Source: Pseudoalteromonas prydzensis
GTDB taxonomy: Bacteria > Pseudomonadota > Gammaproteobacteria > Enterobacterales > Alteromonadaceae
Reading direction: 5' to 3'
DNA: 64,000 bases
Assembly: GCF_001661495.1 (NCBI RefSeq)
Contig: NZ_BDDT01000013.1
Span: forward strand, 1-64,000
In this document: positions 43,177-55,200 of the stretch, piece by piece
How the letters are laid out: the number at the start of each line of letters is the position of its first letter
How positions within the stretch are numbered: position 1 is the stretch's first letter
The notes under the pieces: model-generated
The model's database searches: none
What the model was told of the DNA's origin: nothing
Seen by the model: the letters and a program-made list of their open reading frames with translations, nothing else
Position numbers and translations under genes: made by a program

Positions 43177-45012
43177 TTAGAACTGGTAGCTGGCGCCAAC
43201 AAAGAAACGGCGGTCAGCTGTATTGTAGTAAAACACTTCACCAGTTGCATAATCCATACTTGAGTCAACTGCGTTGTACTGCTTATCAAATAAGTTTTCT
43301 ACGCGTAAAGAAAACGAAAGAGCTTGGTTTAATTGGTAATTGGCAGTTAAGTTCCATAACGTATAAGAGCTTAGCTCTGTTACTTTACCTTGACGATCGC
43401 TACGGTACTGCATATCAAAACCTGCATCAAAATCGCCCCACTGTTTCGCAACAGACCAATTTACTGTACGTGGTGAAACATACGTTTGTGCTACACCCGT
43501 TTCAGTATTTTCTGCATTTAAGTAGGTAAAATTAAACTGATTATCAAAGCCTAATATTTCATTAGCAAAGCTAAACTCAACACCTTCATGTCGTGCTTTG
43601 TTGATATTAGCTGGTTGCCAATCACCGGCGGCATTAGGTGCCCAAGCAATTAAGTTCTCAATATCATTTCTAAAAATAGATATATCAACACTTACTTGTG
43701 AAAAATCAAGACTCAGACCGATCTCTTGGTTTACTGATGTTTCAGGAACTAAATCTGGATTACCTGACACTGAATAATATAAATCATTAAATGTTGGCGC
43801 TTTAAATCCTGTACTTTGACTTAGTCTAAATGTTGCATTTTCATGCAAGTGATAGCCAACAGCAGCTGTATAAGTTGTCTCATCGCCAAAATATTGATCA
43901 TCATCATAACGAACTGCTAGATTAGCTAAAAGTTGCTCGTTATCATAATAACCACCAATGTACCCTGCATACACCTCACGACTATTTTCAGCATAATCAC
44001 CTGACGTTCCTGAGATATCATCTTTATACCAGTTTAAACCACCATTAATATCGAATTCTGCATTAACTATATAAAGAGCATTGTAATCAATCTGAGAACG
44101 CTTAGTGTCGAATACATCCACAACGGTACCGCCAGTATAATCTACGCGCGCATTATCTGAACCATCCCTTGATAACGCTATATCGACAGAGTGTTGCTGA
44201 TCTGTGAGCGATTTTTCCCACCCAAAAGCTAATTGATAGTTTTCAAATTCATTATTTTCTACGGTACTTTCAACAGGCGAAAACGCACTGTCGTATTGAG
44301 CATAACCTTCGCTGTATTGCCCTTTCGCAGTTAATTCCCCCAACAATTCATCGGCATATTGAATGTTAAAGCCAATGTTTTTGTTTTCATAACCATCTTC
44401 ATCCGGCGCTACACCTTGCAATACGTCAAAACCATCGGTTTTTTCAAATCCAGCATTAAACGATGCTGTAACGGCATCAACTACCGCTGTACCAGCGACT
44501 TGATAATTTTGATAAGCGTCTGTCCCAAATGTTGCATTTAGCGTTAATAGCTGCTCTTTACGAGTAATGATATTAATCACACCGGCAAGAGCATCAGAAC
44601 CATATACAGCTGCACGCGAGCCTTTAACTATCTCAATGCGCTCTATTGAATTAAGAGGAATATTACTAATTGATGTATAACCAAGGGTTGCTGATCCGGT
44701 ACGAATACCGTCTACTAAAATCAAGGTATGACGCGAACTTGAACCACGAAGCGATACGCCAGAGTTTTGCCCAAATCCACCATTTGAATTTATTTGAAAA
44801 CCTACTTGTGTTGCTAACAAACTTGGTAAATCACGGACATTACTTGTTTCGATATCACTACGCTCAATAACAGCAACACTGGCAAGAACGTCAGTAATTG
44901 ATTGCTCGAATTTATTCGCGGTTACAGTAATATGTTCAATTGATTGCTCTGCAGACACAGAAAAAGATAACGCAGCAGCGATTGCTACGCCTAGAGTAGA
45001 TTTATTTAACAT
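43177..45012 (-). CDS. btuB: BtuB-like TonB-dependent cobalamin receptor
   Basis: Outer-membrane receptor of 611 residues: signal peptide (MLNKSTLGVAIAAALSFSVSA), TonB box (IEHITVTANK), plug (SLRGSSSRHTLILVDGIR, VYGSDALAGVINIITRK) and barrel ending in F. The plug closely follows BtuB. The ATG at 45012 (CAT at 45010-45012) has AGGGGA upstream; an in-frame start at 45063 lies inside the riboswitch and is rejected. The cobalamin riboswitch directly upstream gives independent support for vitamin B12 as substrate. No btuCDF genes are nearby. Confidence 0.95.
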   Translation of the reverse strand: MLNKSTLGVAIAAALSFSVSAEQSIEHITVTANKFEQSITDVLASVAVIERSDIETSNVRDLPSLLATQVGFQINSNGGFGQNSGVSLRGSSSRHTLILVDGIRTGSATLGYTSISNIPLNSIERIEIVKGSRAAVYGSDALAGVINIITRKEQLLTLNATFGTDAYQNYQVAGTAVVDAVTASFNAGFEKTDGFDVLQGVAPDEDGYENKNIGFNIQYADELLGELTAKGQYSEGYAQYDSAFSPVESTVENNEFENYQLAFGWEKSLTDQQHSVDIALSRDGSDNARVDYTGGTVVDVFDTKRSQIDYNALYIVNAEFDINGGLNWYKDDISGTSGDYAENSREVYAGYIGGYYDNEQLLANLAVRYDDDQYFGDETTYTAAVGYHLHENATFRLSQSTGFKAPTFNDLYYSVSGNPDLVPETSVNQEIGLSLDFSQVSVDISIFRNDIENLIAWAPNAAGDWQPANINKARHEGVEFSFANEILGFDNQFNFTYLNAENTETGVAQTYVSPRTVNWSVAKQWGDFDAGFDMQYRSDRQGKVTELSSYTLWNLTANYQLNQALSFSLRVENLFDKQYNAVDSSMDYATGEVFYYNTADRRFFVGASYQF

Positions 45013-45015
45013 GAC

Positions 45016-45205
45016 TTCCCCTGACCCGCGCCCACCGCACAAGTGATAGTAAATTGACTTCAAGGCCGGTCTCCGGACTTAACATAGATACTTGCGTATA
45101 TTATGTATCACCGTTGCGGGGGCAGTGTTGGACTTCGTTTATATCCTATAAACGCCACCAACTTCCCGATTATCTTGCTGTACTTAATCAACAACCTTGA
45201 AAAGT
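45016..45205 (-). ncRNA. Cobalamin (AdoCbl) riboswitch
   Basis: On the - strand the leader contains the B12-box-like ACTGCCCCCGCAACGGTGA, followed by AAGTCCGGAGACCGGCC, both hallmarks of the cobalamin riboswitch. The 5' part holds GGGAAGTTGGTGG, and the 3' end, GGTGGGCGCGGGTCAGGGG, runs into the btuB ribosome-binding site, which suggests control by sequestering translation initiation. When cobalamin is plentiful, BtuB synthesis should fall. Ends are approximate. Confidence 0.92.
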
Positions 45206-45283
45206 AACCACAAGCACCTTGAAAATAGGTGGTTATTGTGATTATTTTAGGGATAAATGTCAATGGACGGCTATACATCTAAA

Positions 45284-45320
45284 GGTTCTAGGTTCTAGGT
45301 TCTAGGTTCTAGGTTCTAGG
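45284..45320. repeat. Short 7-bp tandem repeat (GGTTCTA)
   Basis: About five copies of GGTTCTA in a row, next to the yajQ terminator. Nearby bases (45372-45400) contain related CTAG-rich fragments. Confidence 0.9.
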
Positions 45321-45335
45321 AATAAGTTCTAAACT

Positions 45336-45372
45336 AAAAAAGCCAAACTGCATTGCTGCAATTTGGCTTTTT
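45336..45372 (-). terminator. Terminator of yajQ
   Basis: A long near-perfect palindrome, AAAAAGCCAAACTGCA-TTGC-TGCAATTTGGCTTTTT with one mismatch, about 30 bases past the yajQ stop. Confidence 0.9.
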
Positions 45373-45402
45373 CTAGCACCTAAAAACCTAGCTCCTAGCT
45401 TT

Positions 45403-45885
45403 CTAATCTCTAAAGTTTTTAAATTGAAATGGCTGCCCTAAATCAGCACTACGTACAACTTGCATGGCTTCTTGTAGGTCATCACGTTTTTTGCCTGTAA
45501 CACGAACTTCTTCACCTTGAATAGCGGCTTGTACTTTTACTTTAGAGTCTTTAATGGCTTTAACGACTTTTTTAGCCATGTCTTTTTCGATACCTTGCTT
45601 TAATGCAACATTACGAAATACATTTTTACCTGCTCGAGAAATGTCTTGCAGCTCTAAACTTGCTACGTCCATACCGCGTTTTGATATTTTGCTCGCTAAA
45701 ATATCAAACAACTGCATAACTTGTGAGTCAGCTTCCGCTTTTAATTTAATTGTTTTATCGTTAAGTTCAATCGATGCATCAACACCTCTAAAATCAAAAC
45801 GGGTTTCTAATTCACGGTTAGCATTATCTACAGCATTTTTTGCTTCGTTCATTTCGACTTCCGAAACAATGTCAAATGAAGGCAT
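45403..45885 (-). CDS. yajQ: YajQ-family nucleotide-binding protein
   Basis: A 160-residue protein, the normal length for the family, with [34 protein letters not shown] at the N-terminus (two tandem ferredoxin-like folds). YajQ proteins bind nucleic acid or nucleotides, and some members bind cyclic-di-GMP and act with a transcription factor. The sequence here is complete and typical. It stands alone with its own terminator. Confidence 0.95.
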   Translation of the reverse strand: MPSFDIVSEVEMNEAKNAVDNANRELETRFDFRGVDASIELNDKTIKLKAEADSQVMQLFDILASKISKRGMDVASLELQDISRAGKNVFRNVALKQGIEKDMAKKVVKAIKDSKVKVQAAIQGEEVRVTGKKRDDLQEAMQVVRSADLGQPFQFKNFRD

Positions 45886-46046
45886 AAGTCTCTCCTAGCA
45901 AGATATTTTTAATTCAAATTTATATTGTCGATAATTATACTATATAAATTTTATAAATCTTTACACTTTTCTGTGCTTTGTTCAGGTGCGATACGAAATT
46001 AGTTTGATATACTGCGGCTCTATTTTTAAGCAATTTAGGATTTTTC

Positions 46047-46400
46047 GTGACTCGGCGTGTTTATCAAACTCTATTTTTAATCAGTATGCTGGTGTTTACC
46101 TTTTTGTTTGCCCGTGATTTTAGGGGCGTTGGGGTGTCGTCACTGCCCCATTTAGATAAATTAGTACATTTTGCTATTTTCTTTGTTTTAGCGGCTGTTA
46201 TGGTCAGAGCGTTTAAGCTGCCCGTTTATATACATCTAACATTATTGGCGTTTTATGGTATTGCCATCGAGCTTATGCAAAGTACAATTCCTTATCGTAG
46301 CGCATCCATTGCAGATGTGGTTGCTGACTTTAGCGGTGCTGCCTGCTTCTTCTTGTTATATGGCCTATATTCACACTTTAAAAAGAATCAAAATGGCTAA
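46047..46400 (+). CDS. VanZ-like membrane protein
   Basis: A 117-residue polytopic membrane protein of the VanZ-like family, with HLDKLVHFAIFFVLA and the family ELMQSTIPYRSASIADVVADFSGA segment; about four hydrophobic stretches. The start is GTG at 46047 with TTTAGGA upstream. VanZ relatives are broadly distributed and mostly uncharacterised; a link to glycopeptide resistance is not implied. The last codons overlap the panE start by eight bases. Confidence 0.85.
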   Translation: MTRRVYQTLFLISMLVFTFLFARDFRGVGVSSLPHLDKLVHFAIFFVLAAVMVRAFKLPVYIHLTLLAFYGIAIELMQSTIPYRSASIADVVADFSGAACFFLLYGLYSHFKKNQNG

Positions 46401-47292
46401 TATATTTATTGTTGGCGATGGTGCGATTGGGCTGCTCTACAGCTACTATTTAGCTCAGCAGCACTCAGTAACACTCATCAGTAAGCAAACGCAGTGTAAG
46501 CCTCGTTTTTACCAGCAACAACACATCAAACAAGCGATTAATTGCCAAGTGATAAACCTTGTACAATTAACCGCAAGCACCCAAATCGACACCGTTATTT
46601 TTGCTGTCAAAGCACACCAAGTCGCCAGTGCATTTAGTCAGCTAAAGCCATTTTTAAGCACTCAGTGCCAAGTGATTTTATCTCACAATGGCATGGGAAA
46701 TGTTGATGAACTCAATGCCGAGCTGACGCAAAAGCAAGGGCTGTACTTTTTAACAACTCGCTTGGCGGGTTATAAAAATACGCCTTTTAGTGTATTACAT
46801 ACTGGTATGGGTGACAGTGTTTTAGGTGATTGCAACTCTTCAGCCAAAGTAAAACTGCCTGACGTTAAACATCTATTAGCTAACATACCGGCATTAACAA
46901 CGACTAACAACATACAGCAGTTACGCTTTGAAAAACTATTAGTTAACATTGCTATTAACCCACTCAGTGCCCTAAATAATGTAAAAAATGGTGAATTACG
47001 TGCGCCTAAGTTTAGTAGACAAATCATGAATTTATTAGCTGAGGCATGCAACATTGCCAAAGCACTTGGCATTAACGTAGATTTAGCACAAGCCCTTAAT
47101 AGCGCCTATCAAGTGATGGCTCACACCCAAGCTAATTACTCTTCCATGCATCAAGATTTTCATCATCAACGCGAAACAGAAGTGATGGCGATTTGTGGCT
47201 ATATTTGTCAGCAAGGACAAAAACTCAATATTGATACGCCGTATAACGGTGCTTTATTAACTGCAATTTTAGACACAAAAAAGCGCGATTAA
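46393..47292 (+). CDS. panE: 2-dehydropantoate 2-reductase (ketopantoate reductase)
   Basis: A 299-residue NADPH-dependent enzyme that reduces ketopantoate to pantoate in coenzyme A synthesis. The N-terminal Rossmann motif reads IFIVGDGAIGLLYSYYLA, with GDGAIG in place of the usual GxGxxG; the catalytic region contains VKAHQVASA and KLLVNIAINPLSAL. The ATG at 46393 matches the family N-terminus; an earlier in-frame start at 46255 lies in the VanZ gene and is rejected. coaD, another CoA gene, lies 2.5 kb downstream, though probably not in the same transcript. Confidence 0.9.
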   Translation: MANIFIVGDGAIGLLYSYYLAQQHSVTLISKQTQCKPRFYQQQHIKQAINCQVINLVQLTASTQIDTVIFAVKAHQVASAFSQLKPFLSTQCQVILSHNGMGNVDELNAELTQKQGLYFLTTRLAGYKNTPFSVLHTGMGDSVLGDCNSSAKVKLPDVKHLLANIPALTTTNNIQQLRFEKLLVNIAINPLSALNNVKNGELRAPKFSRQIMNLLAEACNIAKALGINVDLAQALNSAYQVMAHTQANYSSMHQDFHHQRETEVMAICGYICQQGQKLNIDTPYNGALLTAILDTKKRD

Positions 47293-47306
47293 AATCGCGC
47301 TTTTTT
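47277..47306. terminator. Bidirectional terminator between panE and thiI
   Basis: AAAAAAGCGCGATT and AATCGCGCTTTTTT form a long perfect stem with A and T runs. It begins inside the last codons of panE and serves both convergent genes. Confidence 0.9.
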
Positions 47307-47321
47307 GAACGACTACCAGCC

Positions 47322-48779
47322 TTATGGGCGATAAACTTTCACGTTAGCAAAGCCGCTGTCATGTAAAATAAGCGCTTGCAGTTGACTCATTACACCTTTG
47401 GCACAGTATAAGTAATAATCTTTGTCTTGTGGCAAATCACCAAATTTAGTCGCTAGGCGGAAGAACGGTAAGTGCACAACCTCAATCCCGTCGATTTCCA
47501 GTGGGTTGGTGTCTTCTTCTTCCGGTGAACGAATATCAACAACAACAGCCCCTGCCGGTAAATCAGACACTGACTCAGCCTCTTTAAGCTCCTGTTTTGC
47601 TTCAACATCGATATCACGCACATCCATAATACGGGCATTTTCAACCACAGTATTGAGCACATCAAAATCAAATTTTTGCTCTTCAGCTTCTACAACAGCA
47701 ATTTTAGCTTTTACCGTTGGCTTTTTAGAGATCACACCACAGTACTCAGGCATGGTTTCTGCCATTTCAGCAGTACCAATTTTACGAGCGATATTAATAA
47801 TTTCTTGTTTATCGTGCTGGATCAATGGGCGTAAAATAAGCGTTTCAGTAACACGGTCAATCACACTTAAGTTTGCTAAAGTTTGGCTTGAAACTTGACC
47901 AAGGCTTTCACCGGTCACTAAGGCTTGTATCCCCATTTTTTCAGCAATCTGGCTGCCTGCGCGCATCATCATGCGCTTTAAGATCACGCCCATTTGACTG
48001 TTTTCAACATTTTCTAAGATCTCAGCAACAACCGGTTCAAAGTCAACGCTGATAAATTTAACCTTATGCGTTGAGCTAAACTGTTTCCAGATATAGTAAC
48101 TGGCTTGTTTAACGCCGATTTCATGCGCCGCACCACCTAGGTTAAAGAATAAAAAGTGGGTACGAGCGCCTTTACGGATCATTTGATAGCTGGCAACGCC
48201 AGAGTCAAACCCGCCTGACATTAACGACAACACATCTTCTTGGGTTGGTAATGGGAAACCCGCCATGCCATGATGAGCATGCGTTACGATATACGCTTTA
48301 TCATCTTTAATTTCGAGACGAATAGTTACTTCAGGGTTTTTCAACCTGACGCTGGCACCATCTACGTGCTGATTTAAACCACCACCTACATAGCGCTCCA
48401 CATCTGTCGAGGTAAAATCATGGTTACCTTGGCGTTTACAACGAACACAGAATGTTTTGCCGACAACAGTATGGCCAATCATATCTAACGCTTTTTCGTA
48501 AATGTCATGAAGGTTTTCGTAACTGGTTTCGGTTACTTCAATAAACTGCACAATACCAGGGATGCGTTGTAAGCCATCGATAAAATCAAGGCGCATTTGC
48601 GCGTCATCTGATTTAGTCACAACCGATATATTATCCCAGTTATTTTGTACTTGTACTTTTTCGTCAAGCTTACGTAATACAATTTTAATGTTGTTTTCTA
48701 ACAACTTAGTAAAACGTTTACGCACAGAGCGGCTTTTAATGGCTATTTCAGGATGGAGTTTGACGATAAATTTAAGCAT
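47322..48779 (-). CDS. thiI: tRNA 4-thiouridine synthase with rhodanese domain
   Basis: A 485-residue enzyme that makes 4-thiouridine at tRNA position 8 and, in enteric-type bacteria, also supplies sulfur for the thiazole of thiamine. Domains: N-terminal ferredoxin-like (about 1-60), THUMP (about 60-165), adenylating PP-loop domain with SGGFDSG (about 185), and a C-terminal rhodanese domain with the persulfide cysteine in YLYCAKGVMSQ (about 457). The rhodanese domain marks the gammaproteobacterial form. Confidence 0.97.
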   Translation of the reverse strand: MLKFIVKLHPEIAIKSRSVRKRFTKLLENNIKIVLRKLDEKVQVQNNWDNISVVTKSDDAQMRLDFIDGLQRIPGIVQFIEVTETSYENLHDIYEKALDMIGHTVVGKTFCVRCKRQGNHDFTSTDVERYVGGGLNQHVDGASVRLKNPEVTIRLEIKDDKAYIVTHAHHGMAGFPLPTQEDVLSLMSGGFDSGVASYQMIRKGARTHFLFFNLGGAAHEIGVKQASYYIWKQFSSTHKVKFISVDFEPVVAEILENVENSQMGVILKRMMMRAGSQIAEKMGIQALVTGESLGQVSSQTLANLSVIDRVTETLILRPLIQHDKQEIINIARKIGTAEMAETMPEYCGVISKKPTVKAKIAVVEAEEQKFDFDVLNTVVENARIMDVRDIDVEAKQELKEAESVSDLPAGAVVVDIRSPEEEDTNPLEIDGIEVVHLPFFRLATKFGDLPQDKDYYLYCAKGVMSQLQALILHDSGFANVKVYRP

Positions 48780-48881
48780 AGTTTACTCGTTAGACAATAT
48801 TTAGGATTCACGCACCCACGTGTTGGGCGCGCGATTATAGCAAAAAATCTAACGTCTAGGAAATAAACAAAAGCTCTATGC

Positions 48882-49535
48882 TTAGCTGGCTGGTTCAGCT
48901 TGTGCAGCGAGCGCACTATATTTCTCGCGTAACAAGTTAATTTGCGGAATACTTTGCTCTGTAGCAAAAGCTTTAAAAAGCGCTAATACTTTTAAAATAC
49001 CGTTATAAATATCTTGCTGCATGAGTTCGCCGCTTAAACGTCTGGCTTTAATATAAGGAGTCCAAAAACTGACGGTGATTTTTAACATATGAGCAAGTTC
49101 AATGGCATCTTCATCGTCGATGGTGATCATGCCACCTTCGCGCAGACCAATTACCAGTTCGCGCACTTGGCTTAGTAAAGCGGCTTGAAATTCAATGTAG
49201 TCTTTTTTCAATACTTCATCGCGAGATAAAATATCCCCCAAATTGTCATAGAAAAAATGAAACCGCCACATCAATTCAAACAAAGCATCAAGATATCCTG
49301 TTAAGTGCGTGAATGCTTCATCATGCTTAGCCATTGGCACAAATTGTGTGTGTAAATGCTGGCTGTATAATGCGAAAATATGCCGAATGATGTCTTCTTT
49401 ATTTTTAAAGTGATAATAAAGGTTACCGGGGCTGATCCCCATATGAGAAGCGATATGGTTAGTCGTTATTGCACGCTCACCATGTTGATTAAATAACATG
49501 ATGCTAGTTTTAATTATTTTATCCTTGGTACTCAT
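48882..49535 (-). CDS. TetR-family transcriptional regulator
   Basis: A 217-residue regulator. The N-terminal helix-turn-helix is typical: IIKTSIMLFNQHGERAITTNHIASHMGISPGNLYYHFKNKEDIIRHIF (about 7-53). The C-terminal helical domain contains a DUF-type region with WRFHFFYDNLGDILSRDEVLKKDY, similar to a widespread group of uncharacterised TetR proteins. It stands between thiI and coaD and is transcribed away from coaD. The target genes cannot be identified from here. Confidence 0.9.
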   Translation of the reverse strand: MSTKDKIIKTSIMLFNQHGERAITTNHIASHMGISPGNLYYHFKNKEDIIRHIFALYSQHLHTQFVPMAKHDEAFTHLTGYLDALFELMWRFHFFYDNLGDILSRDEVLKKDYIEFQAALLSQVRELVIGLREGGMITIDDEDAIELAHMLKITVSFWTPYIKARRLSGELMQQDIYNGILKVLALFKAFATEQSIPQINLLREKYSALAAQAEPAS

Positions 49536-49702
49536 ATCCTGCTGCTCTAGTTGTTTTTATTTAAGTAAATGCTCAGAATTCACTCAGTATTCGTAGTCGC
49601 GCAGTATATACAAATCTAAACCAATAAAATACTAACTTGAAAATTTCTAACCCATAATTCGTAGCTATTGTTTCTTAATGAAATAAACTCATTTACAAAT
49701 GA

Positions 49703-51656
<1,954 letters not shown>

Positions 51657-51660
<4 letters not shown>

Positions 51661-52205
51661 GCGTTTGGCGAGGCTTCTGGTTTTAGTAAGCCTCGCAATC
51701 GATTATAACCACGTACCAAGCCAAGAAAATCCTTATTGCACAGTAGTGCAATAATCATCATCACATCCATCACGTTAACCGTGACAGAATAAAAAGACCA
51801 AAACCACCAAGGTTCAAAACGGTAAATAAAGTTGATATCTATATGCATAGCAATAAATAACAGCATATTGACTGTTAAGCCTATGCTTAGGTATAGCTTA
51901 GCAGGGCAATTGTGAAAAGATTGGTTTTTAGCTATTAGCAAAATCACAACTAAGATAAATAAATCACACAGAGCCCAAATTAAGTAGCTCTTATAGCTAT
52001 ACATCATATCAACCCCAAGTGATAAATTGAGTAAAGGGTCAGATACAAGGTAAGATAAGAAAATAGCCAAAGACATCCACATAACGGTAGCATTGCTTCC
52101 TGGGGTAGAAGATTTTTTAACAACGTTGTATAGAAACGCCATCATAAAGCCCCACATGATTAGCGAAGCTAAATAGATACCGAAATACTCTTGAAACAAC
52201 ATCAT
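51657..52205 (-). CDS. Hypothetical polytopic membrane protein, paralogue 1
   Basis: A 182-residue protein with five or six transmembrane segments. I do not recognise a family. It is a clear paralogue of the gene just upstream (52228-52758): both share an N-terminal WGFxMAxLYN segment and a C-terminal WWFWSFYS segment followed by a VxDxxM stretch, and both keep I-x-x-x-H-x-D-I in the middle. The shared aromatic motif could line a membrane pocket. Probably co-transcribed with its paralogue (22 bases apart). Confidence 0.75.
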
Positions 52206-52227
52206 TAATTTAGTTTTAAAAATTGCT

Positions 52228-52758
52228 TTAGCAATTTTTAAAATTAGTCTTCGGTTTTTTCTCTGTCCATTTAGAAAATAGTTTGCCTACCTGTAACCAA
52301 TCTTTTCCAAAGATAAGTGTTACAACCATAAAAAAATCAACAACTGTGATGCCGATTGAATAAAAACTCCAAAACCACCAATAATCTTTATTTTCGAACA
52401 TCACAATATCTACATGAATTCCAATAAAAATCAAGGTGTTAATAGTTAAACCAGTCAGTATATATAGAAGAGTAGAAGTATAGCGAAGCTTTAGCAGTTT
52501 ATGTGAAGCTAGAAGGGCTATAATTGTTATAATGTCATATTTAACCCATATAAGATAGACATACATACCAGCATTTAGGTCCACAAATTCATAGCTAAGA
52601 CCATACGAAGCAAGCATTATAAGAGAGATAACGAGTGGTGAACTACTTCTGTCCTCAACAGCAAACTTTAAAAATAAATTATATAAGCAAGCCATTAAGA
52701 ATCCCCAAATGATTATTGTATCAAAGTGGATCCCTAAAGACGTTAAATCAAAATACAT
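52228..52758 (-). CDS. Hypothetical polytopic membrane protein, paralogue 2
   Basis: A 176-residue membrane protein with five or six hydrophobic segments, tandem paralogue of 51657-52205. Shared features include IIWGFLMACLYNLF, GIHVDIVMF and DYWWFWSFYSIGITVVDFFM. It lies 35 bases downstream of a small soluble-protein gene, so three genes may form an operon. The local DNA is AT-rich. No function can be assigned. Confidence 0.75.
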   Translation of the reverse strand: MYFDLTSLGIHFDTIIIWGFLMACLYNLFLKFAVEDRSSSPLVISLIMLASYGLSYEFVDLNAGMYVYLIWVKYDIITIIALLASHKLLKLRYTSTLLYILTGLTINTLIFIGIHVDIVMFENKDYWWFWSFYSIGITVVDFFMVVTLIFGKDWLQVGKLFSKWTEKKPKTNFKNC

Positions 52759-52793
52759 ACACCATCTCGTTTTCGCTAAGCCTTAGCAACTAA

Positions 52794-53009
52794 TCAAGTC
52801 GGACGACGACGATCTGGATCTGTAGATAAACCACCACCGCCACGCTGAATTTCAGCTTCACCTTTTGCCGCTAGTAAAGCTTCATTGGATATAGACACTG
52901 TATCAGATTGTAGGGTTTTATTACTAGCGCTTTGTTCAAGTGCTGGCTTTGTTTGTTGCATAGAGTTGTATGCTTGCATTTGCAGTTGGTTGTTAGCAGT
53001 AATTTGCAT
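52794..53009 (-). CDS. Small hypothetical protein with a DTVSISNEA motif
   Basis: A 71-residue protein without signal peptide or membrane segment. The first half is Gln/Asn/Met-rich (MQITANNQLQMQAYNSMQQ), the middle has SDTVSISNEALLAAKGEAE, a motif type common in small surface- or flagella-associated proteins of this group, and the end is Gly-rich then basic (RGGGG...DPDRRRPT). The start has a fair AAAGGAT ribosome-binding site. Its role is unknown; it may share an operon with the two membrane proteins. Confidence 0.65.
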   Translation of the reverse strand: MQITANNQLQMQAYNSMQQTKPALEQSASNKTLQSDTVSISNEALLAAKGEAEIQRGGGGLSTDPDRRRPT

Positions 53010-53279
53010 TAGATTGATCCTTTCAAAAATGTTGAATTAATAACTTGTTAAACAAGCTATCGTTGCTTTAGCGCTCTGATTATTTATTGGCGCTTTTAAG
53101 ATGAACTCACACTGAGCCATCGTACACTTTATAGGTAGCAATTACCGATCCAACATTTAAAAAAAACGATCTTTTTTTGATCTTGATAATAAGCAGGTAG
53201 AACAACAGATCATACCAGATGTATTTAGACATAAAAAAACGCACAGGGGTAACCGTACGTCTTTTACATCCAGGGATTT

Positions 53280-55145
53280 CTAGGCCACGTTTTTACACGG
53301 GATCTCCGTATTTCTACTTAGCTTCAAAATAAATTCCATTGCGACTTCGTCACAATTGTCTCTGCGCAAACACAGTTCACAATCTTTCATTACCTTTTCC
53401 GGTAAGCTGTCTTTAGTACAGAATGTGAAACCTTGTTTCTCAAAGAAATCAGGTACTCGCGTCAAAACAATGATGCGATTCAGTGCCAATTTTTTGGCTT
53501 TAACTAATAAGTGCTCAACTAACTGGCGACCTTGTCCGGTAATACCGGTTTCGGGATCTATACCGAGTGAGCGAATTTCAGCAAGACCAGTATCATAAAT
53601 ATACAGTGACGCACAGCCTGAGACTTTGCCTGCAACTTCCGTTACCGCAAACTCATTAATTGAGTGCACCATGTCACTTTTAGCACGCGGCAGATTTTCG
53701 CCTACAGTCGCCCAATGCTGGATCAGCTTTGCAATTGACTCAACATCATCAAGATTAGCGTCACGAACCGTTATTTGCTGTTTTTTTTTAGCATCTTTAA
53801 CAGCAATGCTTACTTGCTCTAAAGATGTGCCACCAAGTGCTTGGCGCGCTTTAATACATGCGTCTATTTCTAATACAGCATATACATCCTGCTCAAAAAT
53901 ACTATGCACAGATTGGAATTGTTCTAAACTTAAATCTTCTAAGTTATTCCCTTGTGCGATAGCCATTTGCACCAGTACACCAACAATATGATGACCCTCT
54001 CTAAACGGGATGCCTTTGGCTACTAAATAATCAGCTAACTCAGTCGCATTTGAATGGCCACCTTTTGCAGCAGCCAGCGTTCGTTCACCATTTACTTTTA
54101 TACCTTTAATACACGCTTGCGCCATATGAATACAGGCAAGCCAGGTTGGCATCGCATCAAACAAGCCTTCTTTGTCTTCTTGCATATCTTTGTTATAGGC
54201 AAGCGGCAAAGCTTTTAACGTCATCATCATGGCACTAAATGCCCCAAAGACACGGCCAGTTTTACCACGGATAAGCTCTAATGCATCTGGGTTTTTCTTT
54301 TGTGGCATAAGTGACGAACCAGAAGTGACATTATCAGCCAACTCAATAAAACCCGCCTCGCCCGAGTTGTAGAAGATCAGATCTTCTGACATACGCGATA
54401 AATGGATCATAGAGATTGACGCACAGCTCAATAGTTCAACCACAAAGTCACGGTCTGATACAGCATCTAAACTATTTTTAGTCGCAGCGGTAAAACCTAA
54501 CCCAGTGGCAAGTGCTTGCCGATCAATTGGGTACGCAGTACCGGCAAGTGCCCCACTGCCTAATGGACAAAAGTTCATTCGAGCTTTAGCGTCACTTAAA
54601 CGGCTTTCATCACGTTCGAGCATTTCAACATACGCCATACACCAGTGACTAAACAAGAGTGGTTGTGCGCGTTGTAAATGGGTATAACCAGGTAAAATAG
54701 TACCCAGCTCACGTTCAGCCAACGCAATAAACTCACCTTTTAACTGACCAAGCGCTGCAAGTAAGTGATCTGCGGTATCACGACACCATAAACGAAAATC
54801 AGTGGCAACTTGGTCGTTACGGCTACGTCCGGTGTGTAACTTTTTAGCTAAATCACCTACTTTTTCGATTAAAGCAGCTTCAACATGTGAGTGAATATCT
54901 TCAGCACCCGATGTTGCCACCGCTTGCGGATCCGCTTTTACTTCGTCGAGTAGTTCGTATAGTGCAGCTACTAGCGATTGATGCTCGCTACTACTTAGTA
55001 CATCAACTTGCTTTAAGGCACCAGCCCATGCAACAGAGCCGACAATATCCTGCTCCGCTAGTTGATAATCGAAGGGAAGTGAGTCGTTAAATTGTTTAAA
55101 CGCCTCATCTGGACCCGTAGAAAAACGTCCGCCCCATAATGCCAT
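53280..55145 (-). CDS. argH: Argininosuccinate lyase fused to N-acetylglutamate synthase, ArgH(A)
   Basis: Fusion of 621 residues catalysing the first and last steps of arginine synthesis. The N-terminal ~455 residues are argininosuccinate lyase: [17 protein letters not shown], and the [12 protein letters not shown] signature. The C-terminal ~160 residues are a GNAT acetyltransferase domain ([37 protein letters not shown]) with a C-terminal Cys cluster ([17 protein letters not shown]) typical of short N-acetylglutamate synthases. This ArgH(A) form is known from Alteromonas/Vibrio-type bacteria. It is the last gene of the argCBFGH(A) cluster. Confidence 0.96.
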   Translation of the reverse strand: MALWGGRFSTGPDEAFKQFNDSLPFDYQLAEQDIVGSVAWAGALKQVDVLSSSEHQSLVAALYELLDEVKADPQAVATSGAEDIHSHVEAALIEKVGDLAKKLHTGRSRNDQVATDFRLWCRDTADHLLAALGQLKGEFIALAERELGTILPGYTHLQRAQPLLFSHWCMAYVEMLERDESRLSDAKARMNFCPLGSGALAGTAYPIDRQALATGLGFTAATKNSLDAVSDRDFVVELLSCASISMIHLSRMSEDLIFYNSGEAGFIELADNVTSGSSLMPQKKNPDALELIRGKTGRVFGAFSAMMMTLKALPLAYNKDMQEDKEGLFDAMPTWLACIHMAQACIKGIKVNGERTLAAAKGGHSNATELADYLVAKGIPFREGHHIVGVLVQMAIAQGNNLEDLSLEQFQSVHSIFEQDVYAVLEIDACIKARQALGGTSLEQVSIAVKDAKKKQQITVRDANLDDVESIAKLIQHWATVGENLPRAKSDMVHSINEFAVTEVAGKVSGCASLYIYDTGLAEIRSLGIDPETGITGQGRQLVEHLLVKAKKLALNRIIVLTRVPDFFEKQGFTFCTKDSLPEKVMKDCELCLRRDNCDEVAMEFILKLSRNTEIPCKNVA

Positions 55146-55169
55146 GAAATCTCTCCAAACCCTGAAATT

Positions 55170-55190
55170 GCCCCGTTTTAGTTACGGGGC
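55170..55190 (-). promoter_or_regulatory. Intercistronic hairpin between argG and argH(A)
   Basis: A perfect 7-bp stem, GCCCCGT with ACGGGGC and a 7-nt loop, lies in the 55-base gap. No T tract follows on the - strand, so it is more likely an mRNA processing or stability element than a terminator. Confidence 0.5.
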
Positions 55191-55200
55191 TGTAGTAAAA

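Noticed and set aside
45012-45063. Longer N-terminus for the BtuB-like receptor
   Set aside because: The extension lies in the cobalamin riboswitch and precedes the true signal peptide; the start at 45012 has a good ribosome-binding site.
46255-46392. Longer N-terminus for panE
   Set aside because: It lies inside the VanZ-like gene in another frame, while the Rossmann-fold N-terminus begins at 46393.
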